Assembly: GCA_009363175.1 (NCBI GenBank)
Contig: CP045203.1
Span: 62,001-126,000, forward strand
Direction: 5' to 3'
Source of the DNA: Citrobacter telavivensis
GTDB lineage: Bacteria; Pseudomonadota; Gammaproteobacteria; Enterobacterales; Enterobacteriaceae
DNA length: 64,000 nt
Of the stretch, positions 41,922 to 50,372 are shown in pieces. Positions within the stretch are counted from its first letter, which is position 1, and each line of letters begins with the position of its first letter. The notes beneath the pieces were generated by a model that saw only the letters and a program-made list of their open reading frames with translations, did no database searches and was not told the origin of the DNA. The position numbers were made by a program, and so were the translations under genes.

Positions 41922-42554
41922 ATGAAAATACCTCTGGGTAAGACGTTCCCAATTTTTTTTATCTTATTGGTGGTGGTGCTGGGGGGCGCTATCGCCGAGA
42001 AACTGCTATGGGAGGGACACCTCTATCCCGATTTTCTTATCAGTGATGCCTATGTGGCGAAAGATACTCAATTGCAGGCCAGTAACGACACAACACTGTT
42101 GAAGCAGTGCTACGCTCAGCACTTAACTGGATGTGAAAAGTATTATAGAAGCTTCAGCCAACTGGAGGTCAGGGGTAACGATCTCAAGTCGCTGTGTAAA
42201 GTCCTGACAAATAACACTGATCTGGACGTCTTTCAGAGTGATGCTCAATTGCTGGTTCGTTGCTCACGATGGAATGTTTTCCGTGTAATTCCATTTAAAC
42301 CTACAGATAACGCAACTGATAAATTTAAGCCAATGGTCGATATGGTTGGGAGCTGGATGGCCTACAACCGGCTCTCAAAAGAGCTACTTCATGAAGATCC
42401 GGTCGATATCTTTTTTGTTGGACTGGATGAGGGAAAAAAGCAACTATCCCTGAAATATTGCTTTACCGGGGTTGATCAAATTCCTCCTCAAGTAGCTTTC
42501 CAGCGATGTGACACCGAGTCGGATACGACTAAAACCCAGAGTGACAAATCATGA
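41922..42554 (+). CDS. Membrane-anchored protein, 210 aa
   Basis: One N-terminal membrane segment (about 7-25) is followed by a 180-residue domain with five Cys, probably in the periplasm. MKIPLGK at 41922 is the likely start, behind GGTGAGATTT. The stop overlaps the start of the next gene by four bases (ATGA), so both are coupled. The family is unknown. Confidence 0.65.
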   Translation: MKIPLGKTFPIFFILLVVVLGGAIAEKLLWEGHLYPDFLISDAYVAKDTQLQASNDTTLLKQCYAQHLTGCEKYYRSFSQLEVRGNDLKSLCKVLTNNTDLDVFQSDAQLLVRCSRWNVFRVIPFKPTDNATDKFKPMVDMVGSWMAYNRLSKELLHEDPVDIFFVGLDEGKKQLSLKYCFTGVDQIPPQVAFQRCDTESDTTKTQSDKS

Positions 42555-42961
42555 TGACATTTCTCGCTAATTTGCATCGCCATACTACGGCCTGCCGCAG
42601 CTTCGCATTCTTCACTCTGGTCTCCGGCCCGGCGATTGCTTTATTTATCACGTTCATCTGCATGAACTATTCAGGTTCACCTTCAGCGCATCTGGTTAGT
42701 GCAGCCAGGGCTGTCATTGATGGTGCTCCGGTCGGCAAACTAATGGTATGTACCGAAGAGCCACAATCCACGACTCCCCCGACACTTATCGAATCTCCCT
42801 GCGTTCGCGAGGCGGTCGATGAATCAATAGTAACCGCGAAGTGGGATTCAAACTTCCGAATGGTTTACGCAATGCTTGCTCTGCTTTCTTCTGTTATCTG
42901 GTGTCTAGTGAGCGCCACACGAGCGAACATATTCAAGGACGCTAAACCCCCTACTCGATAA
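42551..42961 (+). CDS. Two-helix membrane protein, 136 aa (paralogue of 41160)
   Basis: Same plan as the protein at 41160: membrane segments near 20-40 and 105-125 around a loop with two Cys. ATGATG at 42551 overlaps the preceding stop codon. The two paralogues bracket two other genes, so the duplication is not a simple tandem one. Confidence 0.68.
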   Translation: MMTFLANLHRHTTACRSFAFFTLVSGPAIALFITFICMNYSGSPSAHLVSAARAVIDGAPVGKLMVCTEEPQSTTPPTLIESPCVREAVDESIVTAKWDSNFRMVYAMLALLSSVIWCLVSATRANIFKDAKPPTR

Positions 42962-43008
42962 GCCTGTCAATTCTCAAATAAAATGATGAAAAGTTGTGAA
43001 ATTAAGGA

Positions 43009-43686
43009 GTGATGATGAACATAAATTACAGTATTAATAACAGTGTGCTCATGATGATGAGTGAGTTTATGATTACAGCTTTTGTAATCGTAATACTTTT
43101 TGTGATTGTATTAGTATATAACAAAGCGTTTAAGTCTGAATTAAGCATAAAAATATTTTGTTTTAGTCAGTTAACAGCCATTTTCATTTCCGTATTAGAA
43201 ATAACAACAAAAAGAACAAATGCTGGAAGTATCAGTATTACATGGAGTGACGGCATCCATCAGTTTTATACTCACGTTTTTCTGGGGTTTGCTTTTTCTT
43301 TCTTACTTTTTTTGCTTGGTCTTTATGACTACAAAATGAAAGGCAACAAAGATGGTTTAAAGGATTGCAAAAAACATGTTTTACCGTGTTTCATAGGGAG
43401 TTGGTTCGTATTAATAATATTCTTTTTCTCCGCTTCGCCTTTGCGCTATGAGGAGAATTTGATTACGGATGCTCGCGTCGTAGCTTCGGATCCCAATCGA
43501 ACCACAATTATCTATGCTGATGGGTTCTACTGGCTATTTGATATGGATAGAAATGAATTTGATAAGTCTATATCCAGAGAGATAGTCAGAGGCAACTACA
43601 AGATGTTATGTACTTCAGATACACCAGCTACCTGCTGGGCGGGCAGAAAATTCCCCAAAAACACATCACTGGATAAAGTTTTATGA
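43009..43686 (+). CDS. Multi-pass membrane protein, 225 aa
   Basis: Four hydrophobic segments (about 14-36, 47-60, 80-102 and 122-142) are followed by a soluble C-terminal domain (about 145-225) with two Cys. The gene is markedly richer in A and T than its neighbours, which points to separate acquisition. AAGGAGTGATG precedes the start. It overlaps the next gene by four bases. Confidence 0.68.
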   Translation: MMMNINYSINNSVLMMMSEFMITAFVIVILFVIVLVYNKAFKSELSIKIFCFSQLTAIFISVLEITTKRTNAGSISITWSDGIHQFYTHVFLGFAFSFLLFLLGLYDYKMKGNKDGLKDCKKHVLPCFIGSWFVLIIFFFSASPLRYEENLITDARVVASDPNRTTIIYADGFYWLFDMDRNEFDKSISREIVRGNYKMLCTSDTPATCWAGRKFPKNTSLDKVL

Positions 43687-44147
43687 AAGATTGTAACGCT
43701 GAGAAATATAGCTATTCATGTCTTTTCGCAGCGGTATTTAGACCAGGTGAAATGCCTGTCATTTCCGCGTTCCGGGCGCGGTATTGGGCTCTAATCATTC
43801 GATGGGCATTGCGTTTCGGTTACACCGTTTGCCTGATTGGCAGCACTGGAACCGGAAAAAGTTACCTCATCGAAAGAACGCTACCAGGACGGATCATTGA
43901 TGCCCGACTGTTACTGGTAAAGAATGATTGGCATGGCCCTGTGCCATTCAGTTTGCGCGGTGCAAAGCCCGGCCCAGTTGGCATTGATGAGTCGTCCAGC
44001 TTTTCAGAGGAAACGCTGCGTCAGAACGCGGAGAACCTGAAAGAAAGAGGGGTAGTGTATACAGCACAAAGCATTGATAAAGCAGCTAAAGTTGCAGCCA
44101 ACCTGCCAAACAGGCGTGTGTTGCTTATCATGATTGGAAAAACGTAG
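43683..44147 (+). CDS. Small P-loop ATPase, 154 aa
   Basis: Walker A IGSTGTGKSYLIE (about 53-65) is followed by a GIDESSSF element (about 100-107) that could serve as Walker B. At 154 residues it is much shorter than usual ATPases; the pattern recalls the P-loop domain of FtsK/TraD- or VirD4-related proteins. It is coupled by ATGA to the membrane protein gene at 43009, so the two may form a membrane-bound ATPase pair. Confidence 0.62.
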   Translation: MKDCNAEKYSYSCLFAAVFRPGEMPVISAFRARYWALIIRWALRFGYTVCLIGSTGTGKSYLIERTLPGRIIDARLLLVKNDWHGPVPFSLRGAKPGPVGIDESSSFSEETLRQNAENLKERGVVYTAQSIDKAAKVAANLPNRRVLLIMIGKT

Positions 44148-44243
44148 CCTCTGCGGTCTAGGCCATCTGACCTGCTGAACTGACGCAGTAGACTCTCTCG
44201 GAGGCAAACAAATTTGCTGGTGGGATAAAATGGGCGCATACTT

Positions 44244-44273
44244 AAAGCACGTGTAATCGACACGTGCTTTTTT
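44244..44273 (+). terminator. Hairpin terminator/attenuator before ccdA
   Basis: AAAGCACGTGT-AATCG-ACACGTGCTTT with a T tract lies only seven bases from the ccdA ribosome-binding site. The promoter-like TGGGATAAAATGGG stands upstream, so a short RNA may be made and ccdAB transcription may be attenuated. Confidence 0.6.
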
Positions 44274-44285
44274 ATTGGAGGACAC

Positions 44286-44525
44286 ATGCAGGCTACAGCT
44301 GCTCGCCAGAAAAAAACCGTCAGTGTCACCCTTGAGCCAATGCTCGTACAGCAGGCAAAAGACGCTGGGATTAACTTGTCCGCCACGCTGGCAGAAGCGC
44401 TTCAGAGCAAACTGAAGGCCAGTGCAGCGGAAGAATGGAAACGACAGAATCGTGCTGGTATTCAGGAGTTGAACCGCATCACTGAAGAGCATGGGTTACT
44501 GTCTGACGAATACAGGACGTTCTGA
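44286..44525 (+). CDS. ccdA: CcdA-like antitoxin
   Basis: A 79-residue protein (F CcdA has 72) with an N-terminal ribbon-helix-helix DNA-binding part (KKTVSVTLEPMLVQQAKDAGINLS) and the C-terminal toxin-binding tail ending ITEEHGLLSDEYRTF. It neutralises CcdB and represses the operon. TTGGAGGACAC precedes the start. Confidence 0.9.
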   Translation: MQATAARQKKTVSVTLEPMLVQQAKDAGINLSATLAEALQSKLKASAAEEWKRQNRAGIQELNRITEEHGLLSDEYRTF

Positions 44526-44527
44526 TA

Positions 44528-44836
44528 ATGCAATATACCGTTTACCGCAATCCCGGCAACAGCCAGGCATACCCTTACCTGCTGGATATACAGAGCGACA
44601 TCATTGGCGAGTTAAATACCCGCCTGGTGATCCCCCTTCATCGGCTTAAAAAAGGAGCCTCGGCCCCGGTTGCGCGATTAACTCCGGTCATACAGGTGGA
44701 AGGGAATGACGTTATCCTGATGACGCATGAAATGGCTTCAGTCCGCGTGAAGCAGCTCGGTCAGGCGGTCATGGACGCATCTCCGTTCCGGCACACTATC
44801 AAAAGTGCGGTGGACTTCCTGCTGGATGGTTTCTGA
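44528..44836 (+). CDS. ccdB: CcdB-like toxin with altered C-terminus
   Basis: A 102-residue CcdB homologue, two bases after ccdA. The N-terminal beta-sheet and DIQSD, RLVIPL and MASVRV motifs are kept. In F CcdB the last three residues Trp-Gly-Ile are needed for gyrase poisoning; here they are Asp-Gly-Phe, so only Gly is conserved. The toxin may be inactive, weaker or directed at another site. Confidence 0.88.
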   Translation: MQYTVYRNPGNSQAYPYLLDIQSDIIGELNTRLVIPLHRLKKGASAPVARLTPVIQVEGNDVILMTHEMASVRVKQLGQAVMDASPFRHTIKSAVDFLLDGF

Positions 44837-44844
44837 CAGAGATA

Positions 44845-45015
44845 ATGAGCGAGAAAATGATGAAGCAAAATGAACTGCTGGAAGTGGCAAAAGCCATGCG
44901 CGATTATATTGATGCCCTCCCTACCGATGTCGTTGCAGCATTACCGGTGATGCCGGGATTTGATCGAGACTGGGCCGACGAAGTCATTTACGAAGCCGAA
45001 TCCGCCAGCAAATAA
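44845..45015 (+). CDS. Hypothetical protein, 56 aa, third gene of the ccd operon
   Basis: The frame starts eight bases after ccdB and has 56 codons. It is a small acidic helical protein (ELLEVAKAMRDYIDALP...DWADEVIYEAESASK). No family is recognised. Position suggests co-expression with ccdAB. Confidence 0.55.
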   Translation: MSEKMMKQNELLEVAKAMRDYIDALPTDVVAALPVMPGFDRDWADEVIYEAESASK

Positions 45016-45106
45016 CCCCCCGTCTGCGCCCGTTTCATCTGAATTCGGGCCGTCACAATCTTTCTGATTTTATTGAGAAAACAGCCTCTTTTTGTCCCCT
45101 TTTTTC

Positions 45107-45169
45107 CTTCGTCAGCAGACTCAGTCGTTCGATAATAAAAACAGACCAACACAACCACTGAGGTGTTTC
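45107..45169 (+). promoter_or_regulatory. CTTCGTCAC module (class I)
   Basis: CTTCGTCAGC (45107-45116), 17 bases, AATAAA. CTCAGT (45120-45125) pairs with ACTGAG (45157-45162) at the ribosome-binding site. Confidence 0.6.
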
Positions 45170-45724
45170 ATGTTAGCGATTATCCCGGCAGCAGGCACTG
45201 ACAAGGTTTTTAAAACCTCCCTCAAACACGTGCTCGATGAGGACTTCCTGTTTGCAATGGCTTCAAAAGCAAGCGCGACGTACATTTCATCCCATATCAG
45301 CGATGACGGTGAGGGCACAGTGTTTTTCAGTCTGAGCGACTGGGATAACCTCAAGCCTTCCTTATCGGCTGATGGCTGGGATGGCGATACGATGCCCGGC
45401 TTCATTGATTTGCTGGATGCAATCGCAGCGCAGGGCTATAACACCGTCGAATTCCACATTTCTCACCCACTGGTGGTTGGCGCGGTCTGGTTCACCGATG
45501 AGTATTACTTCACGGTTACCCCGCTGGCGTATGACCTTGCCACGCTGGATGGTCAGTTTGTTCTGCCGGATGGCTCTTCCTACCGGCTGGATGACCTTGA
45601 TGAAGTCAGCTATGACGAAATGACCGACTACTTTGACGGCATTATCGAAGTCGATGGCGATACCATGCTGGGTGTAAAGCGTAACGACGATGACACCGTA
45701 AACGTCAGCAAAATCGAAAGCTAA
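45170..45724 (+). CDS. Hypothetical acidic protein, 184 aa
   Basis: A strongly acidic protein (many Asp in the C-terminal third, e.g. DDLDEVSYDEMTDYFDG) of unknown family, probably beta-rich. The start at 45170 fits TGAGGTGTTTC; codons upstream overlap the promoter module. High acidity resembles DNA-mimic proteins but is not proof. Confidence 0.68.
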   Translation: MLAIIPAAGTDKVFKTSLKHVLDEDFLFAMASKASATYISSHISDDGEGTVFFSLSDWDNLKPSLSADGWDGDTMPGFIDLLDAIAAQGYNTVEFHISHPLVVGAVWFTDEYYFTVTPLAYDLATLDGQFVLPDGSSYRLDDLDEVSYDEMTDYFDGIIEVDGDTMLGVKRNDDDTVNVSKIES

Positions 45725-45793
45725 CCCCTCCTCCCCGGTGTCGGTATCCGCCGCGCCGGGCTATTTTCCTGCCATCATCCTCTGGAGTGTTTC

Positions 45794-46411
45794 ATGAAAG
45801 ACCGTTTTTATCTGGTCAGCTTGCGTGACACCGTTGGTAGCAATACCGCTTTTCATAGCCATCACGGCAGAGGTTACAGCACCGATCAGCGTAATGCCCG
45901 GGTTTACACCCGCGAGGAAGCACAACGCGCATGGAATACGGGACGGGAGTTTGACCTGCCGGTTGATGCCGATGCAGTCGACCGCCATCTCGTGTTTCAT
46001 GTTGATCATCAGTTTGTACCGGGAAAAACCATTCTCTCCGAAAGCGCCACCAAATATGTCGGCTTCGTTAATGGCCAATGGGACGGAAACGATCTGTTCT
46101 GGCTGGCTGATGCGGGTACTACCACGGATTTTTCCCTTGCCAGAGTTTTTGACTCACCACAGGCAGATAGACCTGATGTCGTCTGGTTACCCCATCACAT
46201 CCCTGACGCTGCAAAGCGCCCTACCTTCAGTGTTGAGCGGATAGACCGCCGTAAAATGACGCAGGGGGCCGGTCTGCTGATGCCTGCCTGGCTGAAACGC
46301 CAAAATCGCCGACAGTCAAAGGGGCTGACTCGCTGGAATTGCCCCGGGTGTGGCCGTATTTCATGGCAACAGAATCCGTATGATTTTGATGGTTGCCGGT
46401 TCTGCATATAG
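45794..46411 (+). CDS. Hypothetical protein with C-terminal zinc ribbon, 205 aa
   Basis: The last 30 residues contain CPGC and CRFC in NCPGCGRISWQQNPYDFDGCRFC, a zinc ribbon. The larger N-terminal domain is not recognised. GGAGTGTTTC precedes the start. Confidence 0.68.
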   Translation: MKDRFYLVSLRDTVGSNTAFHSHHGRGYSTDQRNARVYTREEAQRAWNTGREFDLPVDADAVDRHLVFHVDHQFVPGKTILSESATKYVGFVNGQWDGNDLFWLADAGTTTDFSLARVFDSPQADRPDVVWLPHHIPDAAKRPTFSVERIDRRKMTQGAGLLMPAWLKRQNRRQSKGLTRWNCPGCGRISWQQNPYDFDGCRFCI

Positions 46412-46433
46412 TCAACTACCGCGAGAGGCCTCT

Positions 46434-46964
46434 ATGTTCCGATTATTACAGAAGTGGTTAGTCAGGTTTACCTGTCAGGACGATATAGATTGTATGTCGA
46501 CCCGGCGCTCTGCGGGCGAGTTCTGGCTGGAAATAGATGCCCGTCGTCACTGGATTTTCCTGGACATCGACGGTGTACTCCACCGGGCGGAAAACGGGTC
46601 ACTGGAGTTTATGCCTGTGCTGGATCACGTGCTGACGCAATGCCCGCAGACGGGAATTATCCTTTCCACAAACTGGCGTACCGGCGTACCCCGGGAGATG
46701 GTGCTGAGTCATTTCCCTGCGGGTATACGCGATCGGATTGCTGGACTCAATCCCGATCTGGATGGGCTGGTGAATAACCACGTGCGTTATCACGAATGCA
46801 TGGCGGTCGTTAAACGGTTCGGCCTACAGCATTACACCTTCGTGGACGATACCGCTCGACTCTTTCCAACTGACTGCCCTGCCCTGTTCCTGACTCACCG
46901 GCACGAGGGGCTGAATGCAACGCAGGGTAGCGCTTTGATAGACCGGATTCGGTTAATGAAATGA
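46434..46964 (+). CDS. HAD-like phosphatase-fold protein
   Basis: The 176-residue protein carries HAD motifs: motif I IFLDIDGVLH (about 41-50), motif II ILSTNWR (about 73-79) and motif IV FVDDTARLF (about 140-148). It matches the small HAD domain found with RNA repair proteins (HAD_SAK type). Substrate unknown; a 3'/5' phosphate-processing role on nucleic acid is one possibility. The start at 46434 follows GAGAGGCCTCT. Confidence 0.72.
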   Translation: MFRLLQKWLVRFTCQDDIDCMSTRRSAGEFWLEIDARRHWIFLDIDGVLHRAENGSLEFMPVLDHVLTQCPQTGIILSTNWRTGVPREMVLSHFPAGIRDRIAGLNPDLDGLVNNHVRYHECMAVVKRFGLQHYTFVDDTARLFPTDCPALFLTHRHEGLNATQGSALIDRIRLMK

Positions 46965-47005
46965 CCGGTTTAAGGCTGAATACAAATTATTAATGAGGAT
47001 GCGTT

Positions 47006-47125
47006 ATGAATGAAATCCCACAATACGTCTATGACCTGATCGGTATTTGCCTCTTTGTTGGAATGTGGGTCGGAGGCGTTCTGCTTATTTGGTTTATTTT
47101 CTCTAATGGAGAGAGCGACGAATAG
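47006..47125 (+). CDS. Small membrane protein, 39 aa
   Basis: A 39-codon frame with one strong membrane segment (GICLFVGMWVGGVLLIWFIF) and an acidic end, behind TGAGGATGCGTT. Small single-pass proteins like this often modulate larger membrane complexes; nothing more specific can be said. Confidence 0.55.
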   Translation: MNEIPQYVYDLIGICLFVGMWVGGVLLIWFIFSNGESDE

Positions 47126-47265
47126 CCAGGCAACTGGCGCAACTGATGTTGCAGGATGGCCCCAACAATATCTTACCTGCTTACGCTCTGATTACCCGCG
47201 CAACGCTTCGTCAGAAGCGGAAAGCTGGGATAATGAATATATCCCGTATACACCAGGCTATCCCA

Positions 47266-47553
47266 ATGAAAATTACTGTGTTTACTGCCCCTGATTGTCC
47301 GAAATGTCGCATGACGCTTACCCGCTTTTCTCTGGCTGGGGTGGACGTGAATGAGATCCCGCTGGTGGACAACGCAGATCTCGTTCGCCTGACACAAAAT
47401 ACCGGTGCGCCGCTGGTGGTGGTGGTCAACGATTCGGGCCGTGTGACGGGTTGGGGTGGGTTCCGGCCAGATCTTATTGCGACAACTGCCAATGGCTGGA
47501 GTGTCGGGTCACTCGATATCCCCCCGTCGCTGGTTAATCACGTCCTTCACTGA
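47266..47553 (+). CDS. NrdH/glutaredoxin-like protein, 95 aa
   Basis: MKITVFTAPDCPKCRMT has the thioredoxin-fold redox site CPKC; PLVVVVNDSGRVTGWGGFRPDLI contains the cis-Pro and a NrdH-like end. It would pass electrons to ribonucleotide reductase or reduce other thiols. An alternative start at 47233 would add 11 residues. Free-standing in this position, so its partner is a host protein. Confidence 0.7.
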   Translation: MKITVFTAPDCPKCRMTLTRFSLAGVDVNEIPLVDNADLVRLTQNTGAPLVVVVNDSGRVTGWGGFRPDLIATTANGWSVGSLDIPPSLVNHVLH

Positions 47554-47563
47554 GGTAAACGCC

Positions 47564-47962
47564 ATGCACAATATCTCTGTCGAAATCCCTGCGGCCCTCG
47601 GCGTACATCCTCCTTCAGGAGCGGATGTCGTGCTTATAGACGATCTGAATAACGCCCTCGCCGGTGCTGGCTTACCGCAACTGAAGATAGAGCCGATAAC
47701 GTGGACACCGCCATCAGGCCGACCGGTGATCTACCGGTCTGAGGTTCCCGATATCCTGCGCATTGCAGGTATAAACCCTGACACCTCTGACATGGTGAAA
47801 ACCTTCTGTTCCGGGCCACTGCCGATTGACGATAACGAGCTGGATGCCCTTCTGGAGATGCGCGAACGGGACGGTCATAGCGAAAGCTTCAGGATCGCGC
47901 TCTGTGGGGCGCTGGACGCGATTCTCATTCGACTCTACTCAGCAGAGCGTCAGCTTCGTTGA
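47564..47962 (+). CDS. Hypothetical protein, 132 aa
   Basis: A soluble acidic protein of unknown family, behind TGAGGTAAACGCC and directly after the glutaredoxin-like gene. Confidence 0.62.
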   Translation: MHNISVEIPAALGVHPPSGADVVLIDDLNNALAGAGLPQLKIEPITWTPPSGRPVIYRSEVPDILRIAGINPDTSDMVKTFCSGPLPIDDNELDALLEMRERDGHSESFRIALCGALDAILIRLYSAERQLR

Positions 47963-48045
47963 AACGCCAGTAAAGACGCTGGTGGCCTCATATGAGGTAT
48001 CAATCGGCTCGGTTCCGTCTCAATAATTTAAAGAGAGCACGGTAT

Positions 48046-48372
48046 ATGAGTCCTGAAGAAGAAAAAGTGCTGCATCAGCGGCTGATACAGCTTGGCGATA
48101 TGATGGGGGATGGCCTGCACTATGAGCGCGACGGTCAATGGATCACCCGGGAGTACAAAGCCACGTTGCGGGCGCTGGGGCTTTTGAAGGCTCCCAAGCG
48201 TAAGCATAACCCGACCAAAACACTCGCTGTGGATGAGCGAATGGCACAACGTGTGAAGGACGTAGCCTGTACCCAGTGCGCCGGGAAACTGAAACAGGTG
48301 CGCTCCGGGTCTCTGAAAGCGCAATGCACCCGGTGCAAAACCAAGTTCACCCTCCTGAAAACCATTAAGTAA
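48046..48372 (+). CDS. Zinc-ribbon protein, 108 aa
   Basis: The C-terminal third has two CxxC pairs (CTQCAGKL and CTRCKTKF), a zinc ribbon. The N-terminal part is helical. The start is set at 48046 (MSPEEEKVLH); the ribosome-binding site is weak (GAGAGCACGGTAT). Confidence 0.65.
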   Translation: MSPEEEKVLHQRLIQLGDMMGDGLHYERDGQWITREYKATLRALGLLKAPKRKHNPTKTLAVDERMAQRVKDVACTQCAGKLKQVRSGSLKAQCTRCKTKFTLLKTIK

Positions 48373-48549
48373 CTATACCCGCAGCTGGTGGTCACCCCAC
48401 CAGCATAAAATATACCCGAAACTGTGACACCTGCGCTTGCCTGCCTCAATGTCGTGATAGCTGACAACCCCCACGAAGAAAACAAACCTCACACCTGCGA
48501 TCGTCGTGATGCAACGATTTTGTCGAGCCAATTATATGAAGAGACTGTT

Positions 48550-48639
48550 ATGAAAGACTTCCATTTCCTGTATGTCGAACTCCTGGTCGAATTGCTTCGA
48601 CTGGTCAATTTTCTTCTGCCGTTGTGGTTTGGTAGTTGA
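48550..48639 (+). CDS. Possible 29-aa membrane peptide
   Basis: MKDFHFLYVELLVELLRLV... is a short amphipathic/hydrophobic peptide ending in PLWFGS, behind GAAGAGACTGTT and before a terminator. It has the look of small toxin or regulatory peptides, but size makes the call tentative. Confidence 0.4.
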   Translation: MKDFHFLYVELLVELLRLVNFLLPLWFGS

Positions 48640-48656
48640 AAATAGCAGGTAATACC

Positions 48657-48707
48657 CGGGCAAGACCTTCCCGTTTTTTTAAAATAAAAGGGCGCACATA
48701 GCGCCCT
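48657..48707. terminator. Two adjacent hairpins between convergent genes
   Basis: CGGG(C)AAG-AC-CTT(C)CCG followed by T (plus strand), then AGGGCGC-ACATA-GCGCCCT, likely for the minus-strand gene. Confidence 0.7.
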
Positions 48708-48734
48708 GTCAGAAAGGTATTTTGAAGCAGCAGA

Positions 48735-49073
48735 CTACTTACGAAACTCCCATTGTTTAATCAGCTTTTTGACAAACGTCTCGCCATAGATCTCATGTGA
48801 CTCCATGTATGCACAAAGCTGTATCAGGGTCATCATGCCATCGCGAAGGGTATCGCATGACTCGTTACGGCAATAGGCCGTGAGTTTGTACATATTCGCC
48901 CCGCAAACGTCCGGGTTGTAGAGATTAACAATCAGGCTTGCCGCGAATTTCTTTCTCTCTGCGATAGCGCCCAGATAAGCCAGCTCCCTTTTCAGGTCTT
49001 CCGGGATAGGTGTGACAGCACACGCTCGCGGGTTCAGGTTTATCTGGATATGGTCAAAGTCGAGTTCCTGCAT
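48735..49073 (-). CDS. Hypothetical protein, 112 aa
   Basis: A helical protein with three Cys (ACAV, DVCGAN, YCRNESCD), one of few minus-strand genes in this half. CCAGGACA-type upstream sequence gives a moderate ribosome-binding site. No family recognised. Confidence 0.6.
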   Translation of the reverse strand: MQELDFDHIQINLNPRACAVTPIPEDLKRELAYLGAIAERKKFAASLIVNLYNPDVCGANMYKLTAYCRNESCDTLRDGMMTLIQLCAYMESHEIYGETFVKKLIKQWEFRK

Positions 49074-49247
49074 TGTCCTGGTTCCTTCTGCTGATATTCG
49101 GTATCCGTCTGCCGGGCCACACGATTCTGCATGTAATGCCCTTCATATCACCATTGTACCGGATACCTGCAATTTGCCCCGTAACTACCGGTGCTGATGA
49201 TAAAAAATATCTTTATTTTGCGAACGATATACACCAGTCCGTCCTGA

Positions 49248-49310
49248 TTTCGTCAGCTGAATTGTGCCGGGTAAGCTGGTTGCCATGTGAGTGACCTAAT
49301 GGAGAACACC
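49248..49310 (+). promoter_or_regulatory. CTTCGTCAC module (class II, degenerate)
   Basis: TTTCGTCAGC (49248-49257) is followed by GCTGG at the class II position. The -10-like part is weak. Confidence 0.4.
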
Positions 49311-49754
49311 ATGCAGCACACTGCAACCACACACCCGCAACCGGCTAACACCGTGAGTATCGTCAGTACGACCTACGGTCAGACGCTGGTGGTACTGAAC
49401 GGGAAATGTCTCTACTGCGCACCACCAGAGCGAGGAGACGAAGCCCGGCAGCTGGCATCAACCACTGCCGGGGCACTCAACGTGCCGGTCGATGTCGTCC
49501 ACCTCGATACATTTGCTACCGATACAACCGAAAGCCAGCTGATGGCCCGCTTTGAAAACCAGAATGCCGGGCCGTGGTATAGCCATGCGTTTACCATCGC
49601 GTTCAGTGTTGAATACCCGGCGAAGAGTAGCGATGACATTCCACCAGCGGAATTACACCGTGCATTGATGAAGCGGGCCAGAGAGTTTACCGGTGATCTG
49701 GATGCGCTGGTGGAAGCCTGCGGGGCATCTTATGACAGTTATCAGATGGGGTAA
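49311..49754 (+). CDS. Hypothetical protein, 147 aa
   Basis: A soluble alpha/beta protein of unknown family (LVVLNGKCLYCAPPERGDEARQLA...). TGGAGAACACC supports the start at 49311. Confidence 0.66.
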   Translation: MQHTATTHPQPANTVSIVSTTYGQTLVVLNGKCLYCAPPERGDEARQLASTTAGALNVPVDVVHLDTFATDTTESQLMARFENQNAGPWYSHAFTIAFSVEYPAKSSDDIPPAELHRALMKRAREFTGDLDALVEACGASYDSYQMG

Positions 49755-49872
49755 CTCCTGCTGGAAATGACCGCATTCTGCTGGCGTTTTCAATGAGATA
49801 TCGCCAGCCGCTTTGGTAGAGTTTTCCAGATAGCAAGCGAACATCATAGCCAGTGGCAAGAGGTAAACCTAT

Positions 49873-50214
49873 ATGAATTCTGTCTGTCTTGATTACGAGA
49901 AAGTGGATTTTCTGGCGAATCTCCTGATCCCCACCCTCGCCAGACACCCCATCAGTAACAGTTTCCCGGAGCGCGGCCTCGCACTTAAGGAAAAGCACCC
50001 TGAGCTGGTGGGCTGGCCCGAGCGCAAACTGGGTGAAGTGGAAAATTACCAGAATGCACTGTCCAGACAGCTACCGAGCCTGAACAGCATGTCCTTGCCG
50101 GAGTTTATCGACTTCATTCTCACCCCGCATGTCGCGGAGTATGTTCTTGAGCAGGTTGGCACTCCGCTTGCTGAAGAAACCATGCAGCTGTTTATGGCGA
50201 AAGTGAAGGCATAA
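49873..50214 (+). CDS. Hypothetical protein, 113 aa
   Basis: A helical soluble protein of unknown family, with a moderate ribosome-binding site (GAGGTAAACCTAT). A terminator follows. Confidence 0.65.
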   Translation: MNSVCLDYEKVDFLANLLIPTLARHPISNSFPERGLALKEKHPELVGWPERKLGEVENYQNALSRQLPSLNSMSLPEFIDFILTPHVAEYVLEQVGTPLAEETMQLFMAKVKA

Positions 50215-50247
50215 CGCGGTTTTCAGCCCCATATACTCCAGATCATA

Positions 50248-50274
50248 ACCGGCCTTAATGGTCGGTTTTTTTTG
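50248..50274 (+). terminator. Intrinsic terminator
   Basis: ACCGGCC-TTAAT-GGTCGGT followed by eight T; it lies 22 bases before the next module. Confidence 0.85.
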
Positions 50275-50295
50275 TGAATTTTCTGCCCCGAAAGC

Positions 50296-50372
50296 CTTCG
50301 TCACCTGCGGGGAGCGTGGTTAACTGGTTATGTAAACAAAACGAACAACACACATAACTACAGGGGTCTACC
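50296..50372 (+). promoter_or_regulatory. CTTCGTCAC module (class II)
   Basis: CTTCGTCACC (50296-50305), ACTGG, then TTATGT 22 bases after the hexamer and GTAAACAAAACGAA (50332-50345). CTGGTTATGT pairs imperfectly with ACATAACTACAG before the start. Confidence 0.6.
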
